NCBI GenBank assembly: GCA_009840305.1
Contig: VXNY01000024.1
Location: forward strand, 434,001-498,000
Direction of reading: 5' to 3'
Source: Gammaproteobacteria bacterium
Lineage (GTDB): Bacteria > Pseudomonadota > Gammaproteobacteria > Pseudomonadales > Azotimanducaceae
DNA length: 64,000 nt
The notes under the pieces are model-generated. The model made no database searches. It saw only the letters and a list, made by a program, of their open reading frames with translations, and had not been told where the DNA came from. Below are positions 41,793-52,092 of this stretch, one piece after another (the stretch's first letter is position 1; every line of letters starts with the position of its first letter). A program made the position numbers and the translations under genes.

Positions 41793-42899
41793 GTGAGAGA
41801 ATCGGTTGTCATTGTCGGAGGTGGCATCGCGGGACTGTCTTTGGCTTTGCAAGCCGCTTCTGATTTTGATATCACTGTTCTCGAAACGGAGTTTCAACCG
41901 GGATATCACAGTACCGGTCGCTCTGCCGCGGTATTACACATTCCATTTGAAAACGACGTAGTGCACCGGCTCACGTTAGAGTCTGTCGAATTCTTCCGAT
42001 CACCCCCTCGAGGCTTTAAAGATGTCGCGGATTCTTTGTCGACACTCAGAATTGGTAGAATCAAAGACGAACCAAAAATTGAGCAATTCTTTGACACTTG
42101 GATAGAACGCTGTCCCTGGCTCCTTCGATTGTCACAGAATCAATTGCATGCCAAGTGTCCAATTCTTTCGAGCGACTTCTCAAACGGAATTATTGACCGA
42201 CGGTCGCTCCATCTCGATGTCCACCACTTGCTGACTTGTACCCGCCAAGCGTTTAAAGAGCTCGGTGGCAGAGTGGAAACGAATTTTCGAGTTGTATCCA
42301 TCGAGACTGTTCAGGGATCGTGGAAATTGACTTCGGACAACGGCTTGACTGTTAATGCTGATATCATCGTAAACGCAGCTGGAGCTTGGGTTGACGAAAT
42401 CGCCAAATTAGCTGATGTCCAGCCGCTGGGAGTCCAAGCGAAACGACGAACGGGTATTCGGTGCAAACCTGAGGTCTTCTCAAGTTCGTGGCCGATGTGT
42501 TACCTGATCTCAGATCACCTCTACTTCAAACCGGAAGGACAATCGCTCATGTTATCTCCGTGCGATGCAACACCGAGTGAACCGTGTGATGCTCAACCGG
42601 AGATGATCGACATAGCTCAGGCCATCGCACGACTCGAAGAGAATACTACGCTACGCGAAGTTGTTCCAGAGGAATGCTGGGCGGGATTACGTGTTTTTGT
42701 CCCGGACCAATGTCCGGTCATTGGGTATGACTGCGATCATCCAGGGTTCTTTTGGTACGGAGCGTTTGGAGGCTTTGGGGTACAAACTGCTCCTGGTTGT
42801 AGCAAATTGGGAGCTCAGCTACTCCGGCATTCTCCTTTTGTTAACACAGCTGTGTCAGTGCGAGAACTGAGTCCCAGTCGATTGATTCGATCTGTTTAA
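41793..42899 (+). CDS. FAD-dependent oxidoreductase (DAO family)
   Basis: This flavoprotein resembles glycine/D-amino-acid oxidases. The FAD loop is VVIVGGGIAGLSLALQAA, and FQPGYHSTGRSAAVLHIPF is typical of this family. NAAGAWVDEIAKLADV and C-terminal GAFGGFGVQTAPGCSKLGAQL complete the fold. It is 368 residues long and starts at GTG 41793. It may form an operon with the ClpP and hydrolase genes (gaps of -4 and 6 bases). The substrate is an unknown amine or amino acid. Confidence 0.87.
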   Translation: MRESVVIVGGGIAGLSLALQAASDFDITVLETEFQPGYHSTGRSAAVLHIPFENDVVHRLTLESVEFFRSPPRGFKDVADSLSTLRIGRIKDEPKIEQFFDTWIERCPWLLRLSQNQLHAKCPILSSDFSNGIIDRRSLHLDVHHLLTCTRQAFKELGGRVETNFRVVSIETVQGSWKLTSDNGLTVNADIIVNAAGAWVDEIAKLADVQPLGVQAKRRTGIRCKPEVFSSSWPMCYLISDHLYFKPEGQSLMLSPCDATPSEPCDAQPEMIDIAQAIARLEENTTLREVVPEECWAGLRVFVPDQCPVIGYDCDHPGFFWYGAFGGFGVQTAPGCSKLGAQLLRHSPFVNTAVSVRELSPSRLIRSV

Positions 42900-42937
42900 C
42901 TCGCAACAACCCTTGTGCCGAGTTAACGGTAGGTATC

Positions 42938-44362
42938 TCAGCGTAAAAGTGCATTAAGTCGTTCTGCTAGCTTTAGTAATCCTGGAGGAGCATGTGCGCG
43001 CCGTAGACGACCAGCGGCTAACCGGACGGCTTCCATGCGTGTAGGATAAACATGAATGGTAGACAGAATTGAGTTGACGCCGTAGCCATGGCGCATCGCA
43101 TTGATGCAACTCGAAATCAATTCACCTGCACCAGTCCCGACGATACAAGCACCTAGTAGGGTGTCTTTTTTCGGTTTGGTGATTAACTTGACGAATCCTT
43201 TTGTCGTCCCTTCTGCTATGGCTCGATCCAACTCAGCGAAGGGGAACACAGTAACTTCGTAAGGAATATTCATTCGAGTTGCCTCACGTTCAGAAACACC
43301 TACCCTAGCTAACTCCGGGTCAGTGAATATTGCCCAAGGAACAAACTTTTTGTTTATTTTCGCGCGCCAAAAAGGACGGATAAGAGCGTTCATGCTCGCA
43401 TACCAAGCTTGGTGTGCTGCCATGTGCGTGAATTGATAGGGTCCAACAACATCACCACACGCAAAAACAGATTTAATCTCTGTTTGCATGTAGTCATTTA
43501 CAGCGACGGATTGTGTTGTAGACAGGGTAATACCGTTTTCGTCAAGTCCGATATTTTTTACTCGGGGAGTTCGACCAGTCGCTACCAGCAATTGGTCGAA
43601 CTTCAAAATTTTTTCTTCACCGAGTGCATGTATTGTTAACTGTTGGTTTTTGCAAGCAGTTGCTTTCCAGCCCGTATATAGATTGACCCCTTCTGTTCGT
43701 AAAACGTCGGCGATGACTTCCGCTGCATCGGTATCTTCCAAAGGAAGCAACTGATCTTGAACCTCCACGATCGAAACTTCGCTCCCTAGTCTAGCAAAGG
43801 CTTGAGCTAATTCACATCCAATTGGACCACCACCTAAAACCACCAGTCGGTTTGGTAACTCGTTGAGTTCCCACAGTGTCTCCGAAGTGAGAAACTCACA
43901 GTTTAATAGTCCAGGAATCGGAGGTATGGTCGGAGAAGCACCCGTTGCCAAGACAACGCTTCTCGTGGTATATCGTTCATCGTTTACTTCAACACAATGT
44001 GGGTCTATTACGCGAGCATGACCCCCTTGGCAATGCACTCCTATAGAAGTGTAGCGTTCTACCGAGTCATGCGGTTGGATTTCTTTGATAGCTTCTTGGA
44101 CGCGTCGCATTACAATCGAAAAATTTATTGCATTTCCTGTGGTTTCGATTCCGTAACTTGAAGCATTTCGTACTTGTTGTGCGATCCGGGCGGAAGCGAT
44201 CAATGTTTTGCTGGGAACACACCCCGTGTGTAAGCAATCTCCACCCATTCGATTCGCTTCAACTAACATCGTTTTCGCACCTGCGGTTGCGCCGACCAAA
44301 GATGCAACCAGACCGGCGCTACCAGCACCAATCACGATGAGGTTGTAGTCGTACTTGGCCAT
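42938..44362 (-). CDS. Pyridine nucleotide-disulfide oxidoreductase (Lpd/MerA-like)
   Basis: This 474-residue class I flavoprotein has FAD binding at VIGAGSAGLVASLVG, the redox disulfide in GGDCLHTGCVPSKTL, NAD(P) binding at VVLGGGPIGCELAQAFARLG, ACGDVVGPYQFTHMAAHQA and an interface domain. The C-terminal His of true lipoamide dehydrogenase (HPT) is replaced: HVYPTRMEAVR. The enzyme is therefore probably not an E3 subunit and lies closer to the mercuric-reductase-like subgroup of unknown substrate. No pyruvate dehydrogenase genes are nearby. It diverges from hemB. Confidence 0.87.
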   Translation of the reverse strand: MAKYDYNLIVIGAGSAGLVASLVGATAGAKTMLVEANRMGGDCLHTGCVPSKTLIASARIAQQVRNASSYGIETTGNAINFSIVMRRVQEAIKEIQPHDSVERYTSIGVHCQGGHARVIDPHCVEVNDERYTTRSVVLATGASPTIPPIPGLLNCEFLTSETLWELNELPNRLVVLGGGPIGCELAQAFARLGSEVSIVEVQDQLLPLEDTDAAEVIADVLRTEGVNLYTGWKATACKNQQLTIHALGEEKILKFDQLLVATGRTPRVKNIGLDENGITLSTTQSVAVNDYMQTEIKSVFACGDVVGPYQFTHMAAHQAWYASMNALIRPFWRAKINKKFVPWAIFTDPELARVGVSEREATRMNIPYEVTVFPFAELDRAIAEGTTKGFVKLITKPKKDTLLGACIVGTGAGELISSCINAMRHGYGVNSILSTIHVYPTRMEAVRLAAGRLRRAHAPPGLLKLAERLNALLR

Positions 44363-44483
44363 AAGAAAATAGTATAGCTTGAAGTCGGCTGATATTATGT
44401 GCGGTTTTCTACTGCGACGAATTTAGCAGTTTCCTAGAATTTGGCTTATCTACACAAAATATCATCTCGTTCTGTTGCTTTAA

Positions 44484-45491
<1,008 letters not shown>

Positions 45492-45523
45492 TAGTAGCTA
45501 GCGAATTTACACCGCGGCGAAGA

Positions 45524-46429
45524 ATGAAAACTAAGCGCGAATTGAGGATAGCGTCGCGCGCGAGCCAACTCGCCCGCATTCAAGCTGAGCTAGTAGGTAA
45601 CGCTGTCAAACAACGATTTCCCGATCGAGACATCATTTATGTACCGGTCATCACCACTGGCGACCGGTCGGCCGAGACGGGAAATCTGCCCCCGAAGAAT
45701 AAGGATGACTTTGTCCGAGAAATTGAAATGCTACTACTAAAGAACGAAGCCGATTTAGCAGTGCACAGTTTGAAAGACGTACCCAGCAACGCACCCGATG
45801 AGCTCACTCTCTGTACAGTCTTGCAGCGCGAAGATCCCCGAGATGTATTGGTGGGACGAGCGAACATGTTTTGCTTAAACCCAAGTGCAAAAATCGGCAC
45901 ATCGAGCCCGAGGAGACGAGCACTGCTGAACTTTCGTTTCAAGTCGAACAACGTCGCTCACATACGCGGAAACGTCGACACTCGACTGCAAAAACTAGAT
46001 TGTGGTGAGTATGATTCGATTCTCCTCGCTGCAGCTGGGTTACACCGATTAAATTTGAGACACCGGATAGATTCTTACCTCGATCCATCTAATTTTGTAC
46101 CGGCACCATGTCAGGGGACACTCGCGGTTCAATTTAGACACGATGATGTTCAACTAGCATCTACTATAGAACCGTTGCAGCATTTGAGAGTGGAGGCAGC
46201 AGCCCGTTGTGAACGTGAGATCGTTCTCTCGCTTGAAGCGGACTGCAATTCACCGATCGGAATCTATTGTGAAGATCGAAGCACTGAGTACGTTCTCCAT
46301 GCAATCGTACTGAACATTGCTGGAACGGAAACACTGGAACTTAAAGTAAACGACCAAGACCCAGTTCGGCTTGCGACAAACGTGGCAAATTCTCTAATTG
46401 CGATGGGAGTAGAAAAACTTTTACGCTAG
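45524..46429 (+). CDS. hemC: Hydroxymethylbilane synthase (porphobilinogen deaminase)
   Basis: This enzyme polymerises four porphobilinogens into hydroxymethylbilane. The dipyrromethane cofactor attaches to Cys241 in EADCNSPIG. Other motifs are RIASRASQLARIQ, NEADLAVHSLKDVP, GTSSPRRRALL, IRGNVDTRLQKLD and VPAPCQGTLAVQ. It is 301 residues long. Its stop overlaps the hemD GTG by one base. Confidence 0.97.
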   Translation: MKTKRELRIASRASQLARIQAELVGNAVKQRFPDRDIIYVPVITTGDRSAETGNLPPKNKDDFVREIEMLLLKNEADLAVHSLKDVPSNAPDELTLCTVLQREDPRDVLVGRANMFCLNPSAKIGTSSPRRRALLNFRFKSNNVAHIRGNVDTRLQKLDCGEYDSILLAAAGLHRLNLRHRIDSYLDPSNFVPAPCQGTLAVQFRHDDVQLASTIEPLQHLRVEAAARCEREIVLSLEADCNSPIGIYCEDRSTEYVLHAIVLNIAGTETLELKVNDQDPVRLATNVANSLIAMGVEKLLR

Positions 46430-47139
46430 TGGCTAAACGCATTTGGATTACACGGACTGAACCAGGCGCGAGTCGACTTGCTGCGAAGTTGCTTGAGTCA
46501 GGGTACCAGCCGATTACCGCGCCAGTCTTTGAAATCGATCGAGTCGAGTCTTCAACTCCCCAATTAGACACCGATCTTTGGGTGTTCGTGTCTACCCATG
46601 CAGTGTCTCATGCGGCTAATCGTCCGTGGGACAAAACTAAACCTGTGATTGCAGTGGGGCCGGCGACAGCGACGCAATTAGAATCGTTGACAGTTCGTCC
46701 GTTGGTACCAAATCGACACTCTTCCGAGGGGATTTATGACTTGATTCGCAAGCGGTTCCAAACTGGAGTGTGTGTAACCATCGTGTCTGGACGCGATGGA
46801 AGGAAAGATTTGGCGGATTGGTTGAGAGGCGATGGTTATGTTTGCCATGAATGGATCGTGTATGAGCGCAAACCTACAAAGCTCCACGTACAAGCCTCAC
46901 ACTTCGACGCTATTGTGATAGCTAGTGGAGCTGCAATTACAGAAGTTCGAGAACAATTTGCCACTCTGCCTTCAGTTTCGATACCGGTGGTTGTACCGTC
47001 CCCTCGCGACGCTGAACTAGCCAAATCACAGCAATTTAGTACTGTGTTGCTTGCCGAGGGGGCGTCCGACGACGCTATTGTCAATTCGTTAGAGGATCTG
47101 TTCTCGACTCGGGGGCAACACCGAAGGTATAGTCATTAG
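46429..47139 (+). CDS. hemD: Uroporphyrinogen-III synthase
   Basis: This enzyme cyclises hydroxymethylbilane with inversion of ring D. The protein is divergent in sequence, as usual for HemD. IWITRTEPGASRLAAKLLES at the start, VFVSTHAVSHAA, AVGPATATQL and HEWIVYERKP are recognisable. It is 236 residues long and starts at GTG 46429, overlapping the hemC stop. The position after hemC supports the call. It converges on rho. Confidence 0.92.
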   Translation: MAKRIWITRTEPGASRLAAKLLESGYQPITAPVFEIDRVESSTPQLDTDLWVFVSTHAVSHAANRPWDKTKPVIAVGPATATQLESLTVRPLVPNRHSSEGIYDLIRKRFQTGVCVTIVSGRDGRKDLADWLRGDGYVCHEWIVYERKPTKLHVQASHFDAIVIASGAAITEVREQFATLPSVSIPVVVPSPRDAELAKSQQFSTVLLAEGASDDAIVNSLEDLFSTRGQHRRYSH

Positions 47140-47178
47140 CAAACGGTCAGACGCCGTTGGGCACTAGGGCTTCGAATT

Positions 47179-48540
47179 CTATAGGGCGTCTGCAGACTTC
47201 ATGGAATTGAAGAATTCCACGTTCGTTCTAGATTTTTTCAGGTGATCGATGAGAAACTCGATCGCGTCAATGTCTTCCATTTCGTGTAAGAATTTGCGGA
47301 GAATCCATACTCGTTGTAATTCCTCTTCAGTCATCAACTTTTCTTCCCTGCGGGTAGCAGAACGTCTAATGTTGATTGCTGGATAAATTCGTTTCTCTGC
47401 GATGTGCCGTTCCAAATGTATCTCTTGGTTGCCTGTACCCTTAAACTCTTCATAGATCACTTCGTCCATACGCGAGCCCGTATCTACGAGTGCGGTGGCG
47501 ACGATGGATAAGCTACCACCTTCTATGAAATTTCTCGCGCCTCCGAAGAAGCGTTTGGGTTGACTCAACGCGTTCGAATCCACTCCACCGGTTAGGAGCT
47601 TACCACTTGAGGGTACGGTGTTGTTATAAGCTCGGGCTAGTCGAGTTATCGAATCTAAAAGAATCACGACATCGTGCTTGCATTCCACTAGCCGTTTGGC
47701 CTTCTCGATGACCATTTCCGAAACTTGTACGTGTCGCGTTGCTGGTTCGTCAAATGTGCTAGCCACTACTTCACCCTTGACGAGACGCTGCATTTCTGTG
47801 ACTTCCTCTGGACGCTCGTCAATAAGAAGCACGATCAAAATCACGTCGGGATAGTTCGATGTGACCGCTTGAGCTATAGACTGCAACAACAAAGTCTTCC
47901 CTGCTTTCGGTGGGGAAACGATCAATGCGCGTTGCCCCTTACCGATGGGCGCGACTAAGTCGATGATCCGCCCAGATAAGTCCTCTGTACTCCCATTACC
48001 ACGCTCCAACGTGTATCGTTCTTCGGGAAAAGTAGGTGTGAGATTTTCGAACAATACATCGCGTTGTTTCTTTTTGTTTTCCGTCGGACGGTTGTTGACT
48101 TCATTGATCTTGAGTAGAGCGAAATAGCGCTCACCATTCTTTGGTGCACGTACTTTACCGGAGATACTATCGCCAGTACGAAGATTGAAGCGACGAATTT
48201 GTGTCTGAGAAACATAAATGTCGTCTGGTCCGGCAAGATAACTTGCATACGGTGATCGTAAAAAACCGAATCCGTCGCTGAGAATTTCCAATGTACCGTC
48301 GCCGTATACTTCGATCCCACTCTGGAACTGCTTCCGCAATATCTGAGTGATAATGTCTTGTTTGCGCGCGCGGCCAATGTTGTCAATGCCGATACCTTCG
48401 GCTAACTCTACCAACTCTGGTGTCGGACACCGTTTTAAATCCGATAGATGTATTCGTTCGGTTGGTTGTGCTTGGGGAGCGTTAGCGGGATTTGAGTTGC
48501 CTTGGTGGCGATGGTGAGAACTAGATAGGTTTTCTCTCAT
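47179..48540 (-). CDS. rho: Transcription termination factor Rho
   Basis: This is a hexameric RNA helicase for factor-dependent termination. After a variable N-terminal region (residues ~1-35), the helix-bundle and cold-shock RNA-binding domains are visible ([26 protein letters not shown]). The ATPase domain has [57 protein letters not shown] and the C-terminal [17 protein letters not shown]. It is 453 residues long. It converges on hemD. The ~300 bases upstream (48541-48839), between rho and trxA, contain no gene I can support. Confidence 0.97.
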   Translation of the reverse strand: MRENLSSSHHRHQGNSNPANAPQAQPTERIHLSDLKRCPTPELVELAEGIGIDNIGRARKQDIITQILRKQFQSGIEVYGDGTLEILSDGFGFLRSPYASYLAGPDDIYVSQTQIRRFNLRTGDSISGKVRAPKNGERYFALLKINEVNNRPTENKKKQRDVLFENLTPTFPEERYTLERGNGSTEDLSGRIIDLVAPIGKGQRALIVSPPKAGKTLLLQSIAQAVTSNYPDVILIVLLIDERPEEVTEMQRLVKGEVVASTFDEPATRHVQVSEMVIEKAKRLVECKHDVVILLDSITRLARAYNNTVPSSGKLLTGGVDSNALSQPKRFFGGARNFIEGGSLSIVATALVDTGSRMDEVIYEEFKGTGNQEIHLERHIAEKRIYPAINIRRSATRREEKLMTEEELQRVWILRKFLHEMEDIDAIEFLIDHLKKSRTNVEFFNSMKSADAL

Positions 48541-48839
48541 GATTAAGTGGGTATGCGGTGGAATGAAATGGTGGAGTCCTTTAGTTGATTCAGAGTCGCA
48601 GAAGGTTCGTGGATAGTAAATTAACAGTCTTTGGGGAAGTGGAAGGTAGCCTCGTGAAAACCGGGCACCACCATCATGTAAATGATGTGTGGGAAGATGA
48701 GATGGTGATTTCGTCGATTAGTATCGTGAAATCTTACATAAGGATTTTACTCAATGATATGCTCAAATCGTAACTGGCAAGTTCGATTCTGCGGGATTCA
48801 TAGGATGGAACTCAGAGTATTGAGGATTATGTCGAGGTG

Positions 48840-49166
48840 CTAGATATTGCTATCGAGAAATGCTTCCAATTGGGATTTCGACAAAGCACCGACTTTAGTT
48901 GCTTCGACTTGACCATCGCGAATAATCATCAAGGTAGGTACACCACGAACACCGTATTTCGCTGTCGTACTCCTGCTTTCATCAATATCGAGCTTACATA
49001 TCTTAACTTTGTCGACATACTTTTCGGCTATTTCGTCAAGAATGGGCGCGATCATTTTGCAAGGACCACACCATTCCGCAAAATAATCAACCAGAACGGG
49101 AACGTTGGATTGCAATACTTCGGATTCCCAAGTCTCATCGTTAACGTGTTGTATGTTGTTACTCAT
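48840..49166 (-). CDS. trxA: Thioredoxin
   Basis: This is the cytosolic disulfide reductant. The active site WCGPCK lies at residues 32-37 (Cys33/Cys36), followed by the cis-Pro motif GVPTLMI. It is 108 residues long. A weak AGCTTTT-type leader precedes the ATG at 49166. trxA upstream of rho on the same strand is the common gammaproteobacterial order. It diverges from the lptM gene. Confidence 0.96.
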   Translation of the reverse strand: MSNNIQHVNDETWESEVLQSNVPVLVDYFAEWCGPCKMIAPILDEIAEKYVDKVKICKLDIDESRSTTAKYGVRGVPTLMIIRDGQVEATKVGALSKSQLEAFLDSNI

Positions 49167-49300
49167 TAAAAGCTCCTGTGACTAATCCCTATTTTAGACA
49201 ATCTCCTGTATGCTCAAACCTTCCTTTGGACGAATCCAAAAGTTCACAGTTGGATTCCAAGAATCGTAAAAGAAAGTGTGATTCGCGACTCTGTAGAGAG

Positions 49301-49444
49301 ATGCTCTCACGATCCATTTTTGTGGGCAGTGTAGTTCTTATACTCTTCGTGTGCCTTGGTTCTGGCGGCTGCGGTATGAAGGGACCGTTAGAGCTCCCAC
49401 CCGAAGAAGAGGAGATTTTTCATGCCACTAGCTTCTTGGATTAG
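49301..49444 (+). CDS. lptM: Small lipoprotein LptM (YifL)
   Basis: This 47-residue lipoprotein has the signal LSRSIFVGSVVLILFVCLGS followed by a GGCG lipobox and the family tail GCGMKGPLELPPEE. LptM assists assembly of the LptD–LptE LPS translocon in E. coli. The start is taken at ATG 49301, because the upstream open frame (to 49178) has no signal-like N-terminus. The gene order lptM–(lysA)–dapF–DUF484–xerC is conserved, but lysA is absent here. Confidence 0.85.
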   Translation: MLSRSIFVGSVVLILFVCLGSGGCGMKGPLELPPEEEEIFHATSFLD

Positions 49445-49668
49445 TAGTGCGTTGCACTGTGGTGAACAACCCATCAGGGTTTAAGGTACAAGTGCTAGAT
49501 TCAGGTTCCAAAATCATCGCTCACCAGCACGAACACATAGTTCAACACGGTACCGGTAATGGGAGTCGAAATTGCCAATCCGAACCCAATTCGGAGTTCG
49601 GCACCAGCAAATCAGTCAAATAAACTGCAATATGCGATGGCAACCTCTTCGCACCTCGAGTTATCAAG
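49445..49668. other. Gap where lysA usually lies
   Basis: This 224-base stretch lies between lptM and dapF, the usual place for lysA. It holds only a 58-codon frame (49447-49623, from GTG) with no recognised similarity. No lysA remnant is obvious. dapF starts at TTG 49669 with no clear ribosome site. Confidence 0.5.
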
Positions 49669-50547
49669 TTGAGCTCTTTCGAACAGTCGTTGGTATTTAC
49701 CAAAATACATGTTTACGGCAATGATTTTTGCCTGATAAATGGACTATCCGGTAAACACTCACTTGAACCGGGTGAGATTCGGTCTTTGGGAGATCGTCGG
49801 ACTGGCGTGGGTTTCGACCAGTTAATACTTATCGAACGCGCACCCGACTCCAGCAGTGATATCGCTTTACAGTTTTTCAATAGTGATGGCACAAAAACCG
49901 GCCAGTGTGGTAATGGATGTGTCGCGGTCGCAGCATTTTTGCACAAACACCAACTTGTTCGAGAATCGCCTATCCGTTTAGCAATCTCCGACCAAATAAC
50001 CGAGTGCACGATCACCGAATTCAATTCGAGAGATGAGTACACAGTTGAGGTTAATCTCGGTCCACCAATCTTGCATCCTGACGGTGTGCCTTTCTGTGCC
50101 AACGAACAGAAAGTACAGTACGAACTGAATGTTCCTAGCCAGCCAAAACCCGTGCTTGTGTCCGTGCTGTCCTTAGGCAATCCTCATGCCGTAGTCGTAG
50201 TACCAAACTTAGAACATTTACCGATAGACACAATTGCGTTTGAGATTCAACAGGATGAATCTTTTCCGAACGGGACCAATGTCCAATTGCTTGAAATTCA
50301 AGATGAATCGAATGGCAAGCTCCGAATCTTTGAACGCGGTGTTGGAGAGACTCGCGCTAGCGGAACTGGTGCCGCCGCCGCCACTGTGGCCGGAATACTT
50401 CAAAATTTGTTCACTGACTCAGTACGTATTTTGATGCCTGGCGGAGCCGCTTTGGTTCGTTGGAAAGGTCAAGAGTCCCCTGTTATTGTGCGCTGTAAAC
50501 CTTCATTCTCCTTCACTGGTACTATACCCTTTTCAAGTTTCTCATAG
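49669..50547 (+). CDS. dapF: Diaminopimelate epimerase family protein, second catalytic Cys replaced
   Basis: DapF converts LL- to meso-diaminopimelate for lysine and peptidoglycan. The fold signatures HVYGNDF, GVGFDQL, FFNSDGTKTGQCGNG (Cys80, first catalytic Cys), LGNPHAVV and ERGVGETRASGTGAAAATVAG are present. The canonical second cysteine in ACGSG is Ser231 here (AGC codon at 50359-50361), and the usual GNGARC reads GNGCVA. Function as a racemase is therefore doubtful. The length (292) and operon position (lptM, DUF484, xerC) are those of dapF. The start is TTG 49669; a TTG at 49690 is an alternative. Confidence 0.85.
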   Translation: MSSFEQSLVFTKIHVYGNDFCLINGLSGKHSLEPGEIRSLGDRRTGVGFDQLILIERAPDSSSDIALQFFNSDGTKTGQCGNGCVAVAAFLHKHQLVRESPIRLAISDQITECTITEFNSRDEYTVEVNLGPPILHPDGVPFCANEQKVQYELNVPSQPKPVLVSVLSLGNPHAVVVVPNLEHLPIDTIAFEIQQDESFPNGTNVQLLEIQDESNGKLRIFERGVGETRASGTGAAAATVAGILQNLFTDSVRILMPGGAALVRWKGQESPVIVRCKPSFSFTGTIPFSSFS

Positions 50548-50624
50548 CCGTTGCAATATGAGCACTAACAAGTATCATTAACGGATAGAAGACAACGCTT
50601 TCACCGGTATTTAGAGAACATGTT

Positions 50625-51170
50625 ATGTCCACTGTAATTGCCCACCGTCTCTCAGCCTTAGAAGACAGCAACTCGGAAATTAAACAACAGCTTGAATTGA
50701 TGTTGGAAATAGGCCGCCGAAACGAAGAGAAGTTTCTTTGGCTCAAATCATTCATCCTCAAGCTGCTTGAAGTCCAAGGGTTTGCACAACTCGACCAAGT
50801 AGTATTTCACCAACTAATCGATTTCACACACGTGAATCACGTGACATTGTTCTTAAAAGAACTGCACGAAGAGGGAGAGCTTTTGCACATCAAGACCGCG
50901 AACAAACCAGACAAAATTCATCCACGATTGTTTGATTTGCACAAGACTCTGTGCGAGACCTGTCGCGAAGAAGAATATTACCATTTGTTCGGAGTATCTG
51001 TGAGCGATCCCCCGTCAGTCGCGCTAGTGCCCATTGTTTATCGATCGTATCTCGGCACTCTAGCTATAGGTTCGGCTGATCACGCTAAATTCAACGTGGA
51101 CGTTGATACGCTGTTCCTAGACTTTCTTGGCGAAGTAATCGCTCGTGTCATCGTCCGACTCCAACATTGA
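50625..51170 (+). CDS. DUF484 family protein (YigA)
   Basis: This 181-residue cytosolic protein is of unknown role, with a helical N-terminus (SNSEIKQQLELMLEIGRRNEE) and a GAF-like C-terminal region (VALVPIVYRSYLGTLAIGSAD). It lies between dapF and xerC, exactly as yigA in E. coli, and overlaps the xerC start. Conservation of this order is the main support for the assignment. Confidence 0.85.
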   Translation: MSTVIAHRLSALEDSNSEIKQQLELMLEIGRRNEEKFLWLKSFILKLLEVQGFAQLDQVVFHQLIDFTHVNHVTLFLKELHEEGELLHIKTANKPDKIHPRLFDLHKTLCETCREEEYYHLFGVSVSDPPSVALVPIVYRSYLGTLAIGSADHAKFNVDVDTLFLDFLGEVIARVIVRLQH

Positions 51171-52092
51171 AACTAGCTCAACCCATTCTCCTACAAGTAA
51201 TGAAGAGTATGTAGAGGAGTTTCTCGCACACCTCAAAGTGGAACGACAGTTGTCGTTCCACACTCAGATTACCTACGCGAATGCGATCCGACGCTTCGTT
51301 CAACAAAGCGCACCTCCAAGTCTGAGAGATATCACAGTCTATGACGTTCGCGACCACGTAAGTTGGTTACGCGGTCAAGACTTGTCCCCAGCTTCAATTC
51401 GAAACACACTGTCCTGCCTACGCACCTTTTTTGAGTTTCAACTGCGAAAACGACGACTGGAGTTCAACCCAGCCAAATCCGTTCGCGGTCCAAAATTGGC
51501 GAAAAAGATTCCAAATGTGCTCGACGTTGATGTGACTACACAACTCGCTACGGCAGAATCGCGCAAGGAACCGAGGCATCTACGAAACCGCGCCATCATC
51601 GAGCTACTTTACTCCAGTGGACTGCGACTATCTGAACTTGTAAATCTCAATGTCTCAGATATCGATTTTCGGGCTCAAATAGCCCATGTCTTGGGCAAGG
51701 GAAATAAGACTCGTTTAGTTCCTGTCGGCACACATGCGATTGCTGCATTAAAAGCCTGGCTCGGTTGTCGCGAAGACTTTAGTCCAAATGCACCGCTTTT
51801 CACGGGACGAAATGACCAACGGATTGCGTCCAGAACAGTTCAAGACATTTGTAAAAAGTTAGGTGTCAAGGTTCTTGGTTCAAACGCTCTACACCCGCAT
51901 CTGTTGCGCCATTGTTTCGCGAGTCACGTATTGGAGAGTAGTGGAGATTTACGTGCCGTACAAGAGCTACTTGGACATGAAGACATCGGTACTACCGCGA
52001 TTTACACGCACGTTGACTTCCAACAACTCGCCAAAGTCTACGATCAGAGTCATCCTCGAGCAAAACGAAGTTCAAACAACAACAACAAGTGA
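51145..52092 (+). CDS. xerC: Tyrosine recombinase XerC
   Basis: This enzyme resolves chromosome dimers at dif with XerD. Residues ~20-110 form the SAM-like core-binding domain. The catalytic domain has Arg161 (SSGLRLSELVNL), Lys188 (GKGNKTRLVP), His252 and Arg255 (HPHLLRHCFASH), His278 (LLGHEDIGTT) and the nucleophile Tyr287 (IYTHV), so all active-site residues are present. It is 315 residues long. The start is GTG 51145, overlapping the DUF484 gene. It is the chromosomal housekeeping recombinase by context, not part of a mobile element. Confidence 0.95.
   Translation: MSSSDSNIETSSTHSPTSNEEYVEEFLAHLKVERQLSFHTQITYANAIRRFVQQSAPPSLRDITVYDVRDHVSWLRGQDLSPASIRNTLSCLRTFFEFQLRKRRLEFNPAKSVRGPKLAKKIPNVLDVDVTTQLATAESRKEPRHLRNRAIIELLYSSGLRLSELVNLNVSDIDFRAQIAHVLGKGNKTRLVPVGTHAIAALKAWLGCREDFSPNAPLFTGRNDQRIASRTVQDICKKLGVKVLGSNALHPHLLRHCFASHVLESSGDLRAVQELLGHEDIGTTAIYTHVDFQQLAKVYDQSHPRAKRSSNNNNK

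Noticed and set aside
47148-47192. CAGACGCC/GGCGTCTG inverted repeat between hemD and rho
   Set aside because: The loop is 29 bases, one arm is inside rho and there is no T-tract, so a terminator cannot be supported.
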